Assembly (NCBI GenBank): GCA_003555385.1
Contig: PWHO01000117.1
Location: forward strand, 1 to 29,272
Source: Bacteroidales bacterium
Lineage (GTDB): Bacteria > Bacteroidota > Bacteroidia > Bacteroidales > UBA7960
Length of the DNA: 29,272 nt
Reading direction: 5' to 3'
The notes under the pieces are model-generated. The model was not told where the DNA came from and searched no databases. It saw nothing but the letters and a program-made list of their open reading frames with translations. Of this stretch, positions 16,785 through 25,204 are shown piece after piece. Position numbers and translations under genes: made by a program. The number at the start of each line of letters is the position of its first letter. The first letter of the stretch is position 1.

Positions 16785-18278
16785 CTAATCAATGCCTATT
16801 CCATAATAGGCACGGGTTCCGTCCGGGTAAACACCTTCAATCAGGACCCCGCCGGATTTATCTCCGAGAATTTCGGGAATATCCTCAGGCCGGCGCACCG
16901 GTTTATTGGCTATACCGGTAATAATAAATCCGCTCCGGATGCCTGCATCACGAATCAGACCCGGCGAAACGGATGTCACCTGCACACCGTTGTCAATATT
17001 CAACCTGTCAAGATCTTCTCTGGGTGCCGTTTCGAACCGGGCACCGAGTATTTCTGTAACTTCACGCCGGTCTCTTGTGACGCTTTCAAGCTCTCCATAA
17101 ACATTTTGTAATGTAGCACTGGTTTCTCTTTCCCTTCCGTCACGGTAATACCTTACAAGTACTTCATCTCCGGGCCGTTTTCGGGCAACCGTTTCAATGA
17201 GCGCCGAAGGATTCCTGATGGTTGTATCATCAATACCGATAATCACGTCGCCTTCATGCAGTCCGGCTTCCTCGGCCGCACTGTTTTCATTCACGCTCTC
17301 CACATACGCACCCTGGTTAATGCCGATTCCCATTTCTTCAGCACGTCTGCTGGTTAATTCGGAAATCTGCACACCAAGCAGACCCCGCTGCACCTCTCCG
17401 AATTCCATCAAATCCTCCTTCACTTTCAGGGCAATGTTTGAGGGAACAGCAAATGAATATCCTGCAAATGAGCCTGTGGTAGAGGCAATTGCTGTGTTGA
17501 TCCCAATAAGCTCACCCCGGCTGTTCACCAATGCTCCGCCGCTGTTACCCGGATTGACAGCAGCATCTGTCTGGATAAATGACTCGATGGCCATTTCTTC
17601 CCTGAGAATATTGATATTTCGTCCCTTGGCACTGACAATACCAGCGGTGACCGTTGACTCCAGGTTAAACGGGTTGCCAATTGCCAAAACCCATTCTCCT
17701 ACCATCAGGGCATCGGAATCTCCAAAATCCAGGTATGGAAGATCGCCCGCATCAATTTTAAGCAGGGCCAGGTCCGTGGTGGGGTCATTGCCAACAACTG
17801 CTGCCTCATACATGCGATTGTCATTCAGGGTAATCTCAATTTTACCTGCATTGTCCACCACATGGTTATTTGTAATGATATAGCCGTCATGACTGACAAT
17901 GACACCGCTTCCCGCACCCTGCGAGGGTTGCGGCTGCCTATGGTCAGGGCCCCTTGGCCCGAAAAAGAAATCAAAGAAATCTTCCGGGCCGAATCTGTCG
18001 CCGCGCGGGATACTTTGTCTTTCAAATTCAGAACGGATATGCACCACAGCATCAACCGTCATCTCTGCCACCAGCGTAAAATCAGGCAGTGTGGCGGAGA
18101 ACTCCGGATCTGACAACCGGGCTGCCAAAGCGGCAGGAATCCGATCTCCCCTGTGCGGGATTGTTACCGATACATCCGCACCTCCCTGATTGGATACAGG
18201 CAAGAAATAATAATCAATCCCGATGGCCACAAAGCCACCCAAAACTGCCACAAAAAAAAGACTCAGAAATTTCTTCAT
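16785..18278 (-). CDS. htrA: HtrA/Deg-family periplasmic serine protease
   Basis: This 497-aa Do-type protease and chaperone handles misfolded envelope proteins. An N-terminal hydrophobic segment (about residues 4-26) serves as signal or anchor. The trypsin-like domain has the full triad H139 (TNNHVVD), D169 (TTDLALLKI) and S246 (NPGNSGGAL). Between residues 85 and 120 there is a Phe/Asp- and Gly-rich linker (PEDFFDFFFGPRG). The first PDZ domain (about 300-390, RGLLGVQISELTSRRAEEMGI) is followed by a second, more diverged one (about 405-490, with GVQVTSVSPGLIRDAGIRSG). It is divergent from dapF across a 301-bp spacer and reads toward rpoD on the same strand. No clear -7 box was found in front of it. 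Confidence 0.96.
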   Translation of the reverse strand: MKKFLSLFFVAVLGGFVAIGIDYYFLPVSNQGGADVSVTIPHRGDRIPAALAARLSDPEFSATLPDFTLVAEMTVDAVVHIRSEFERQSIPRGDRFGPEDFFDFFFGPRGPDHRQPQPSQGAGSGVIVSHDGYIITNNHVVDNAGKIEITLNDNRMYEAAVVGNDPTTDLALLKIDAGDLPYLDFGDSDALMVGEWVLAIGNPFNLESTVTAGIVSAKGRNINILREEMAIESFIQTDAAVNPGNSGGALVNSRGELIGINTAIASTTGSFAGYSFAVPSNIALKVKEDLMEFGEVQRGLLGVQISELTSRRAEEMGIGINQGAYVESVNENSAAEEAGLHEGDVIIGIDDTTIRNPSALIETVARKRPGDEVLVRYYRDGRERETSATLQNVYGELESVTRDRREVTEILGARFETAPREDLDRLNIDNGVQVTSVSPGLIRDAGIRSGFIITGIANKPVRRPEDIPEILGDKSGGVLIEGVYPDGTRAYYGIGID

Positions 18279-18579
18279 CTGTTTTTTATTTATTTATTCA
18301 GTCAGTAAATTCGTGATGGGCATAACGCCTTCAATTTAGCTGCCACCCGGTAAAACAACCATATTGACAAATTGTTCTTTAAACACACAAAAAACCGCCA
18401 ATATGGCATAAAACCTTTCATTGTCTTCTTAATCAATAAGTATGCCTTAATAAACAAATAACTCTTAATAAAAACTAAAAATCCGGACGATTCATGGTTA
18501 AGATTTTTTTGTTAATTTGGTCTGTTCAACAGGGATCCGAAAACCGGATCCAATCAAATCAGCTGGATAAAACCCGGGA
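18279..18579. promoter_or_regulatory. Repeat-rich divergent spacer between htrA and dapF
   Basis: This 301-bp AT-rich spacer has no convincing small ORF or RNA gene. It must hold the divergent promoters of htrA and dapF. Visible structure: CCATATTG (18359-18366) and CAATATGG (18399-18406) form a perfect 8-bp inverted repeat with 32 bp between the arms. CTTAAT recurs at 18428, 18446 and 18464, exactly 18 bp apart. GGATCCG-AAAAC-CGGATCC (18533-18551) is a 7-bp hairpin in the dapF leader. A weak -7-like TTAATTTG lies at 18512-18519. Which of these act is unknown. Confidence 0.5.
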
Positions 18580-19452
18580 ATGAAGTTGTATTTTTCCAAA
18601 TATCACGGTGCCGGAAATGATTTTATTATCATTGACAACCGGAAAAAAGTGTTTACCCCCTTTGCAGACCGGGCACAATCCCTTATTGCCTCTCTCTGCC
18701 ACAGGCGATATGGGATAGGCGCTGATGGTTTGATACTCATTGAAGAAGACGCATCAGCCGATTTCATGATGCATTATTTTAACAGCGACGGACGAAAAGG
18801 AAGCCTTTGCGGGAACGGGAGCCGCTGTGCAGCAGCATTTGCCTTTCATACAATATTTCCCGGCAGGCAGCAAATTCGTTTTAAAGCCGTGGATGGTATG
18901 CATGAAGCCCGTGTCATCACCCCTCACCACTCCCGGCCGCTTGTATCCGTTACCCTGAACCCGGTAAAATATCCGGTAAACCTCTCCCCGGACAATTACT
19001 TCGTGAACACGGGTTCTCCTCATCTGGTCCGTTTTGTCCAAAACCTGGGTAGTGTGGATGTTACCAACCTCGGCCGTAAGATCAGGTATGCCGGAGAATG
19101 GATCCCCGAAGGGATCAACGTCAACTTCGTTGAAGAAAGGGGTGACAACACCTTATCAGTAAGAACCTACGAAAGAGGGGTGGAAGAAGAAACCCTTTCA
19201 TGTGGAACGGGGGTTACGGCAGCCGCCATCGCTGCCTGGTCACATCATCACAAGGACTCTCAATATACTGACTACAAAATACTTACATCCGGAGGAAAAC
19301 TGGAGGTATCATTCCATTCACCGGAAAATCATCATGAAACTTTTTCAAACATCCTGTTGAAGGGTCCGGCACAATTTGTGTTCAGGGGAGAACTGGACAT
19401 GGAGACCCTGCAACAGGCAATAACAACAAGTAATGAACCTGATGAACAGTGA
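18580..19452 (+). CDS. dapF: Diaminopimelate epimerase
   Basis: This 290-aa cofactor-independent racemase converts LL- to meso-diaminopimelate, the precursor of lysine and of the peptidoglycan cross-link. Both catalytic cysteines are present: C77 in GSLCGNGSRC and C208 in ETLSCGTGVTAAA. The N-terminal KYHGAGNDFIIID is diagnostic. The length is slightly above the E. coli enzyme (274 aa). It opens the dapF-GNAT-mltG-phosphohexomutase run, and its last 20 bases overlap the acetyltransferase gene. The leader contains a 7-bp hairpin. Confidence 0.97.
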   Translation: MKLYFSKYHGAGNDFIIIDNRKKVFTPFADRAQSLIASLCHRRYGIGADGLILIEEDASADFMMHYFNSDGRKGSLCGNGSRCAAAFAFHTIFPGRQQIRFKAVDGMHEARVITPHHSRPLVSVTLNPVKYPVNLSPDNYFVNTGSPHLVRFVQNLGSVDVTNLGRKIRYAGEWIPEGINVNFVEERGDNTLSVRTYERGVEEETLSCGTGVTAAAIAAWSHHHKDSQYTDYKILTSGGKLEVSFHSPENHHETFSNILLKGPAQFVFRGELDMETLQQAITTSNEPDEQ

Positions 19453-19984
19453 TCGCATTAGTCTGAGACCGGTAGAAATCGAAGACCTGGAGCTTTTATA
19501 TAAGCTTGAGAATGACATGGAAAGCTGGCATGCGGGAGACCACCTCAACCCGCTGTCACGTTTCTTCCTGGAACAGTACATTTTAAATGCCGCGAATGAT
19601 ATCTACGTGGACAAACAACTGCGGCTGGTCATCACCCACAAATCCGGGGAAGCCATGGGGATCATTGATTTATTTGAGTTCGACCCGCACCACCGCAGGG
19701 CAGCAGTTGGAATTATCATTGCCCGGGAAGCACGGGGCCAGGGTTATGCCAACGAGGCACTGAAAATGCTTATCACCTATGCCGAAAAGGTATTGCAACT
19801 GAAACAGCTTTACTGCGGGGTAGACAGAGACAACCATAAAAGCCTCCGCCTTTTCACACAAAACGGTTTTGAGCATACGGGTACCAGGAAAGCCTGGAGG
19901 TTGTCAGAAAAAATCTGGAAAGATGAACTGGTCCTGCAGCGTATATTCGATTGTCCTGCAAGATCCATGGAAACTGATCAATAA
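19433..19984 (+). CDS. GNAT-family N-acetyltransferase
   Basis: This 183-aa GCN5-related acetyltransferase transfers acetyl from acetyl-CoA. It is of the RimJ/SpeG-like layout. It starts with RISLRPVEIEDLELLYKLEN, has the acetyl-CoA-binding loop REARGQGYANEAL near residues 98-110, and the late motif CGVDRDNHKSLRLFTQNGF. The acceptor could be a polyamine, a protein N-terminus or another amine and cannot be decided from sequence. The ATG at 19433 overlaps dapF by 20 bp. A second ATG at 19442 would shorten the protein by 3 residues and is equally possible. mltG starts 5 bp after its stop. Confidence 0.88.
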   Translation: MNLMNSDRISLRPVEIEDLELLYKLENDMESWHAGDHLNPLSRFFLEQYILNAANDIYVDKQLRLVITHKSGEAMGIIDLFEFDPHHRRAAVGIIIAREARGQGYANEALKMLITYAEKVLQLKQLYCGVDRDNHKSLRLFTQNGFEHTGTRKAWRLSEKIWKDELVLQRIFDCPARSMETDQ

Positions 19985-19989
19985 AGACC

Positions 19990-21045
19990 ATGAGTAAAAA
20001 CCGTAGCATGTTTTTTCACCCCTTGCTGCTGACTGTATTGATTGCAATCATCGTCTGCGGGGTTTTGCTGTCTTTCCTGTTTTACCGGGTTGTATATACC
20101 CCGAATACCGATCTGGGCAACAGAGAGGTCATGCACCTTTACATTCCGTCGGGAAGTTCTTATGAGGATGTCAGACAATTGATGGAAGAAGAAAACATCC
20201 TGGCAAGCATCCGGACTTTTGACTGGCTCGCAAAGAAGAAGAACTACCCCAACAGGGTACAACCCGGCCGGTACCGCATTCAAGAGGAAATGGGAAACAA
20301 TGAGCTGATCAATTTGCTGCGTTCCGGCCAGCAGGAACCGGTACGCCTCACATTCACGAACATCCATACCAAAGGGCAGCTGGCCGGCACCCTTGCCTCG
20401 CAACTGGAAACCGACTCTTTATCAATTATCCGGCTGCTCAATGATGAGGAAATATTGCAGGAAACCGGACTTGACAGGGCAACGATCAAACTGTTGTTTA
20501 TTCCCAACACCTATGAAGTTTACTGGACCACCTCTCCAGGCCAGCTTCTGAGTCGAATGCAAAGGGAATACAGGGCTTTCTGGGGTGAAACACGCCGGGA
20601 AAGAGCATCCGAAATCGGACTCAGCACACAAGAGGTCGGGATCCTGGCCTCTATCATTCAGAGAGAAACCAGCAAACAGGATGAAATGGCAAGGATTGCC
20701 GGGGTCTATATCAACCGCCTCAACAGGGGCATCCTCCTTCAGGCTGACCCCACCGTTGTCTACGCCCATGGTGACTTCAGTATCGGTCGTGTACTGAATC
20801 GTCATCTTGAAATTGATTCTCCCTACAATACATACAAATATGCAGGACTTCCCCCCGGGCCCATCACACTGCCCGAGCCTCCGGTAATGGATGCAGTCCT
20901 GAATTATGAGGAGCACAACTACCTTTACTTCAGTGCCAGGGAAGACTTCAGTGGCTACCACAATTTTGCAGAAACCTATGCCGAACACCTGGCCAACGCG
21001 AGACGATACCGCCAGGCCCTCAACGAAAGGAGAATATTCCGGTAA
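19990..21045 (+). CDS. mltG: Endolytic murein transglycosylase MltG
   Basis: This 351-aa inner-membrane enzyme cleaves nascent peptidoglycan strands and sets glycan chain length. One N-terminal TM segment (about residues 11-34, LLLTVLIAIIVCGVLLSFLF) anchors it, with the rest in the periplasm. A LysM-like subdomain (about 48-105) precedes the YceG catalytic domain. The catalytic glutamate is E226 in ASIIQRETSK, and the family signature continues with ARIAGVYINRL and LLQADPTVVYA. It lies 5 bp after the GNAT gene, fitting with dapF in a cell-wall group. Confidence 0.96.
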   Translation: MSKNRSMFFHPLLLTVLIAIIVCGVLLSFLFYRVVYTPNTDLGNREVMHLYIPSGSSYEDVRQLMEEENILASIRTFDWLAKKKNYPNRVQPGRYRIQEEMGNNELINLLRSGQQEPVRLTFTNIHTKGQLAGTLASQLETDSLSIIRLLNDEEILQETGLDRATIKLLFIPNTYEVYWTTSPGQLLSRMQREYRAFWGETRRERASEIGLSTQEVGILASIIQRETSKQDEMARIAGVYINRLNRGILLQADPTVVYAHGDFSIGRVLNRHLEIDSPYNTYKYAGLPPGPITLPEPPVMDAVLNYEEHNYLYFSAREDFSGYHNFAETYAEHLANARRYRQALNERRIFR

Positions 21046-21087
21046 CCCGCTTCAAATGCATTCAGCACGAATTAAAACATAAGGAAT

Positions 21088-22503
21088 ATGACAAGAATAC
21101 AATTCGGGACAGACGGCTGGCGTGCCGTGATCGCCAAAGAATTTACCACAGAAAATGTGGCGCGTATCGCGCAGGGAACGGCCATCTGGGCACTCAAACA
21201 ACATGAAAAACCAACAGTAGTCGTAGGGCATGACTGCCGGTTCGGCGGGGAGCTTTTTGCTGAGACAATTGCAAAAGTTCTGACCGGCAACGGAATCAAG
21301 GTGTTCTTATGCAGCGATTTTGTATCTGCTCCGATGATCTCAATGGGATGCCTGAGGTACAATACAAGCGTGGGTGTTTTTGTCACCGCCAGCCACAACC
21401 CGCCTCTGTATAACGGATACAAGCTCAAGGGGCATTATGGCGGCCCTTTGCTTGAAGAACAGATCAGGGAAGTCGAAAATCATATTCCTGACCGCTTCAC
21501 CGACAGCCTGGACGAAGTCAGGCTTGAAGACCTTCAAAAGCAGGGGTTGTTGGAATATGTGGACCTGGAAAGCATGTACTGTGACTACCTGGAGGGACAA
21601 TTTGACCTGGAAAAAATACGCAAATCAGGGCTTCGTTTTGCTTTTGATGCCATGTACGGATCGGGTCAGAATGTGATGAAACGGTTGTTTCCTGACAGCC
21701 TCCTTATGCATTGTGAGCGACAACCTTTGTTTGACGGGATCCCCCCGGAGCCCCTGGAGAGAAACCTGGGCAGATTCCTGGAACGTATCCGGCAGGAAGG
21801 GAATATCGACTGCGGGCTGGCAGTTGACGGGGACGCTGACAGAACAGCCCTGGCAGATCAATCAGGAAACTATATCGATTCGCACCATGTAATACTGTTA
21901 CTGATCCACTACCTGCATCATTATAAGAAGAAAACAGGCAAGGTGGTTACAGGCTTCTCCTCTTCTGTGAAAATCCAAAAACTCTGTGAAGCCTACCAAA
22001 TACCGCTGGACGTGGTCAAAATCGGGTTCAAGCATATCTGCGAAATCATGCTTCATGAGGAGGTACTGGTGGGCGGAGAAGAATCGGGCGGTATTGCAGT
22101 GAGTGGTCACATTCCGGAACGTGACGGAATATATACCGGGCTGATCATATGGGAAGCCATGGTTGAAACAGGGCTTTCACTGACCGGGCTGATCGATGAA
22201 ATATACGCCATCACCGGTCCCTTTGCTTTTGAACGCGCCGACCTGATCGTCAGCGAGCAGGACAAGGAAAGAATCGTAAAAAACTGTCAGCAGGGCCTTT
22301 ATGAACATTTCGGGAAATACACCGTCCGGAAAACGGAAACCCTGGACGGCTTCAAGTATTATTTCAGTGACAGTCAATGGCTCATGATCAGACCATCAGG
22401 GACAGAACCCGTGCTGAGGACCTATGCAGAAGGCCGCAACAGCGAGGAAGCCCTTGACATTCTGAAAACGGGTTACAATACCATCATGCATCAAGGTGTC
22501 TGA
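21088..22503 (+). CDS. Alpha-D-phosphohexomutase (phosphoglucomutase/phosphomannomutase family)
   Basis: This 471-aa enzyme moves phosphate between C1 and C6 of a hexose (or hexosamine) phosphate. All four active-site elements are visible: the phosphoserine loop TASHNPP with S102, the Mg-binding loop DGDADR (247-252), the sugar-recognition loop GGEESGG, and the phosphate-binding loop RPSGTEPVLRTYAEG near the C-terminus. Substrate preference (glucose, mannose or glucosamine) cannot be assigned by eye. It starts 42 bp after mltG and precedes the M14 peptidase gene. Confidence 0.93.
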   Translation: MTRIQFGTDGWRAVIAKEFTTENVARIAQGTAIWALKQHEKPTVVVGHDCRFGGELFAETIAKVLTGNGIKVFLCSDFVSAPMISMGCLRYNTSVGVFVTASHNPPLYNGYKLKGHYGGPLLEEQIREVENHIPDRFTDSLDEVRLEDLQKQGLLEYVDLESMYCDYLEGQFDLEKIRKSGLRFAFDAMYGSGQNVMKRLFPDSLLMHCERQPLFDGIPPEPLERNLGRFLERIRQEGNIDCGLAVDGDADRTALADQSGNYIDSHHVILLLIHYLHHYKKKTGKVVTGFSSSVKIQKLCEAYQIPLDVVKIGFKHICEIMLHEEVLVGGEESGGIAVSGHIPERDGIYTGLIIWEAMVETGLSLTGLIDEIYAITGPFAFERADLIVSEQDKERIVKNCQQGLYEHFGKYTVRKTETLDGFKYYFSDSQWLMIRPSGTEPVLRTYAEGRNSEEALDILKTGYNTIMHQGV

Positions 22504-22546
22504 CCATTCAATCAACAACCTATTTTTTTAACCAACACACACACAA

Positions 22547-25204
22547 ATGAACGCAATCAAGTCAATTAGTTTTTGTCTGATTTCATTGTTATTGTTTTCT
22601 GTTTCCACTAACGGCTCAGATACCATAAAGCCCAGTGCCGGTTCAGATATCGGAGACCCGGTACTGACAACCCCGGCAGACTTTTTCGGGTTCACCCCCG
22701 GTGAAGACAGAATGCTCTTTTTGTATGAACCCCTGATTGAATACCTGGAGATCCTGGACGATGAGTCCGGCATGATCACTTTGGTTGAAAACGGTGAGTC
22801 TCCCATGGGACGCCCCATGTATATTGCCTTTGTATCATCCGAAGAAAACATCGATAACCTGGAAAGGCTGAAGGAAATCAACCGCCGGCTTGCCCTGGAC
22901 GGCAACATCCCGGAAGATGAGCGCAGGGAGTTGATTGAGGAAGGAAAAGTGTTTGTCCTTGTTACCCTGTCTATGCACGCCACCGAGGTGGCTCCCGCCC
23001 AGGCTGCCCCACTGATGGCCTATAACCTGATCACCGGCACTGACAGCAATCCGGCACACCTGAAGGATGTGGTATTCATGATGGTACCCAACCACAATCC
23101 CGACGGGATGAACATGATCGTCAACCACTATAACCAATACCTGGATACCCCTTATGAAGGGAGTTCTTTGCCCGGCGTATATCATAAGTACGTGGGACAC
23201 AACATAAACAGGGATTTTGTCACACTTACACAATCAGACAACCAGGCTGTTGCCGACATTTACAACCGTGACTGGTTTCCGCATGTGCTCGTGGAAAAAC
23301 ACCAGATGGGAAGTACCGGCCCAAGGTATTTTGTACCCCCCAGCCATGACCCCATTGCACAGAATATCGATGAACTGCTTTGGAACTGGACATGGATATT
23401 CGGCTCCAATATGTCGCGGGACATGACTGCCAGCGGATTAAAGGGAATCAGCCAGGCTTATCTCTTTGATGACTACTGGCCGGGATCCACCCAAACCAGT
23501 GCATGGAAAAATGTGATCAGCTTGCTTACCGAAGCCGCCAGTGTGCAACTGGCTTCTCCCATTTATATTGAAGCCAATGAACTCCAGGTAAGGGGCAAAG
23601 GTTTGTCGGAATATAAGAAAAGTATCAATTTCCCGGCTCCCTGGCCCGGCGGATGGTGGACATTTGACGATCTGATCACCTACGAGCTGGAATCCGTTTA
23701 CTCACTGGTCAAGACAGGAGCTATTCACCGCGAGGATATTCTTACATTCCGAAACGAATTGTGCAGGAAAGAGATTGAGAAAGGTAAAAAAGAACCCCCG
23801 TTTTATTATGTACTGCCTGCTCAGCAACAAGATGACGGAGAGCTGGTTGCCCTGCTTGAGCTACTGGATCGCCACGGCATAGATATTTACCGGTTAAATG
23901 AAGAAACTACCATGGAAGGCAGGCGCATCATGGATGGAGACTTCATCATCCCGCTGGCCCAGCCATTCCGTGCATTTATCAAAGAAATCATGGAGGACCA
24001 GACCTTCCCCGAAAGGCACTACACGCCCGGAGGCGAAATGATACGGCCCTATGATATCACCAGCTGGTCGCTGCCTTTACACCGGGGATTGACCAGTATT
24101 GAAATCAATAATTATTACCCGGATGATTCCTTCTCCCACAGCAGGATATACCCGGAAGCCCTCACCTACAGGGCAACACTGCCTGAAGACAATAACTACC
24201 TTATCTTCCCGTCACGCAGAAACGAAAGCTACAAAGCAGCTTTCATGGCCATGGATAAGGGCGTTGAGGTTCAGCGCAATTCCCATAACCTGATACACCG
24301 GAACGAAGAAATTCCGGCCGGAAGCTTCCTGGTTGAATTGAACGGCAATAACCGGGATGCCCTGGAAGAGGTGATCTCGGAACTTCATACACAACCCCTG
24401 GTAACAGAAACAGCACCAGGCGGATTCAGTTCTCTGCAGATGCCAAGGATCGCTTTGTGTGAAACCAACTTCCATGATATGGATGCAGGATGGACGAGGT
24501 TCCTGTTCGACACATACGGAATCCCTTATACCGTGTTGAACCCCGCAGATTTCAAAGATACATCACTTCAGGAAGATTTTGACGTGATTGTATTTCCGGA
24601 TGCCACCAGGGATCAGATCATCGACGGACATACCACCCGGGGAGGAGAAGTGTATATCCCGTTTTATAACCCTGAATACATTGAAGGAATGGGGAGTGAT
24701 GGATGGCAGAACGTGCTCAGGTTCATGAACCAGGGAGGTCACCTGATATCCTGGGGTCGTTCGACCAACCTTTTCTTCGGGCTGATGCGCCCTGAAAACG
24801 ATGAACCTTTCCGGTTTCCGGTACGTGACAATTCCACTCAGTTAACGCGGGAAGGTTTTTATTGTCCGGGATCCTTTCTTAAGATCAACCTCCTGGGAGA
24901 TCACCCGCTGACCCTGGGAATGCCCTCAGAAATCGGGGTTTTTCATCGCAGTAACCCGGTTTTTGCCACCTCAATTCCTACATTTGGGATGGACAGGCGG
25001 GTTATCGGACAATTTCCCGAAAACACCAGAAGCATTATGCTGAGCGGTTATGCGGAGAATGAAGACCTGCTGGAAAGACAGCCTGCCATTGTCTGGCTGG
25101 AAAGAGGGGAAGGACAGGCTACCCTGTTTTCGTTTGTTCCCAATTTCAGGGGGTCCACACCGGTTTCGAACAAGCTGATCTTTAATTCACTGCTTATGAA
25201 CTAA
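22547..25204 (+). CDS. Exported M14-family zinc metallopeptidase
   Basis: This 885-aa protein has an N-terminal signal peptide (about residues 1-24, ISFCLISLLLFSVSTNG) and an M14 carboxypeptidase-type domain at about 55-340. The expected zinc ligands are H144 and E147 in SMHATEVAPAQ and H252 in VEKHQMG. E329 in LLTEAAS is the candidate catalytic glutamate, and NHNPDG and NINRDF fit the family. A second region at about 630-790 (IALCETNFHDMDAGWTRFLF, DVIVFPDATRD, NQGGHLISWG) looks like a glutamine-amidotransferase-like fold, seen in many large Bacteroidota M14 proteins. It probably degrades peptides in the periplasm or outside. Its 3' end overlaps the convergent rimO by 11 bp. Confidence 0.9.
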   Translation: MNAIKSISFCLISLLLFSVSTNGSDTIKPSAGSDIGDPVLTTPADFFGFTPGEDRMLFLYEPLIEYLEILDDESGMITLVENGESPMGRPMYIAFVSSEENIDNLERLKEINRRLALDGNIPEDERRELIEEGKVFVLVTLSMHATEVAPAQAAPLMAYNLITGTDSNPAHLKDVVFMMVPNHNPDGMNMIVNHYNQYLDTPYEGSSLPGVYHKYVGHNINRDFVTLTQSDNQAVADIYNRDWFPHVLVEKHQMGSTGPRYFVPPSHDPIAQNIDELLWNWTWIFGSNMSRDMTASGLKGISQAYLFDDYWPGSTQTSAWKNVISLLTEAASVQLASPIYIEANELQVRGKGLSEYKKSINFPAPWPGGWWTFDDLITYELESVYSLVKTGAIHREDILTFRNELCRKEIEKGKKEPPFYYVLPAQQQDDGELVALLELLDRHGIDIYRLNEETTMEGRRIMDGDFIIPLAQPFRAFIKEIMEDQTFPERHYTPGGEMIRPYDITSWSLPLHRGLTSIEINNYYPDDSFSHSRIYPEALTYRATLPEDNNYLIFPSRRNESYKAAFMAMDKGVEVQRNSHNLIHRNEEIPAGSFLVELNGNNRDALEEVISELHTQPLVTETAPGGFSSLQMPRIALCETNFHDMDAGWTRFLFDTYGIPYTVLNPADFKDTSLQEDFDVIVFPDATRDQIIDGHTTRGGEVYIPFYNPEYIEGMGSDGWQNVLRFMNQGGHLISWGRSTNLFFGLMRPENDEPFRFPVRDNSTQLTREGFYCPGSFLKINLLGDHPLTLGMPSEIGVFHRSNPVFATSIPTFGMDRRVIGQFPENTRSIMLSGYAENEDLLERQPAIVWLERGEGQATLFSFVPNFRGSTPVSNKLIFNSLLMN

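Noticed and set aside
17197..17883. 228-codon + strand open frame opposite htrA
   Set aside because: It is a Ser/Pro-rich shadow of the Do-type protease; htrA carries the full catalytic triad.
18279..18579. Possible small RNA, riboswitch or origin-like iteron array in the htrA-dapF spacer
   Set aside because: The repeats are only 6 bp, with three copies and no DnaA-box or replication gene nearby. No known riboswitch fold was recognised. It is kept only as a regulatory spacer.
20422..20988. 188-codon - strand open frame opposite mltG
   Set aside because: It lies within a gene with an intact catalytic motif and has no features of its own.
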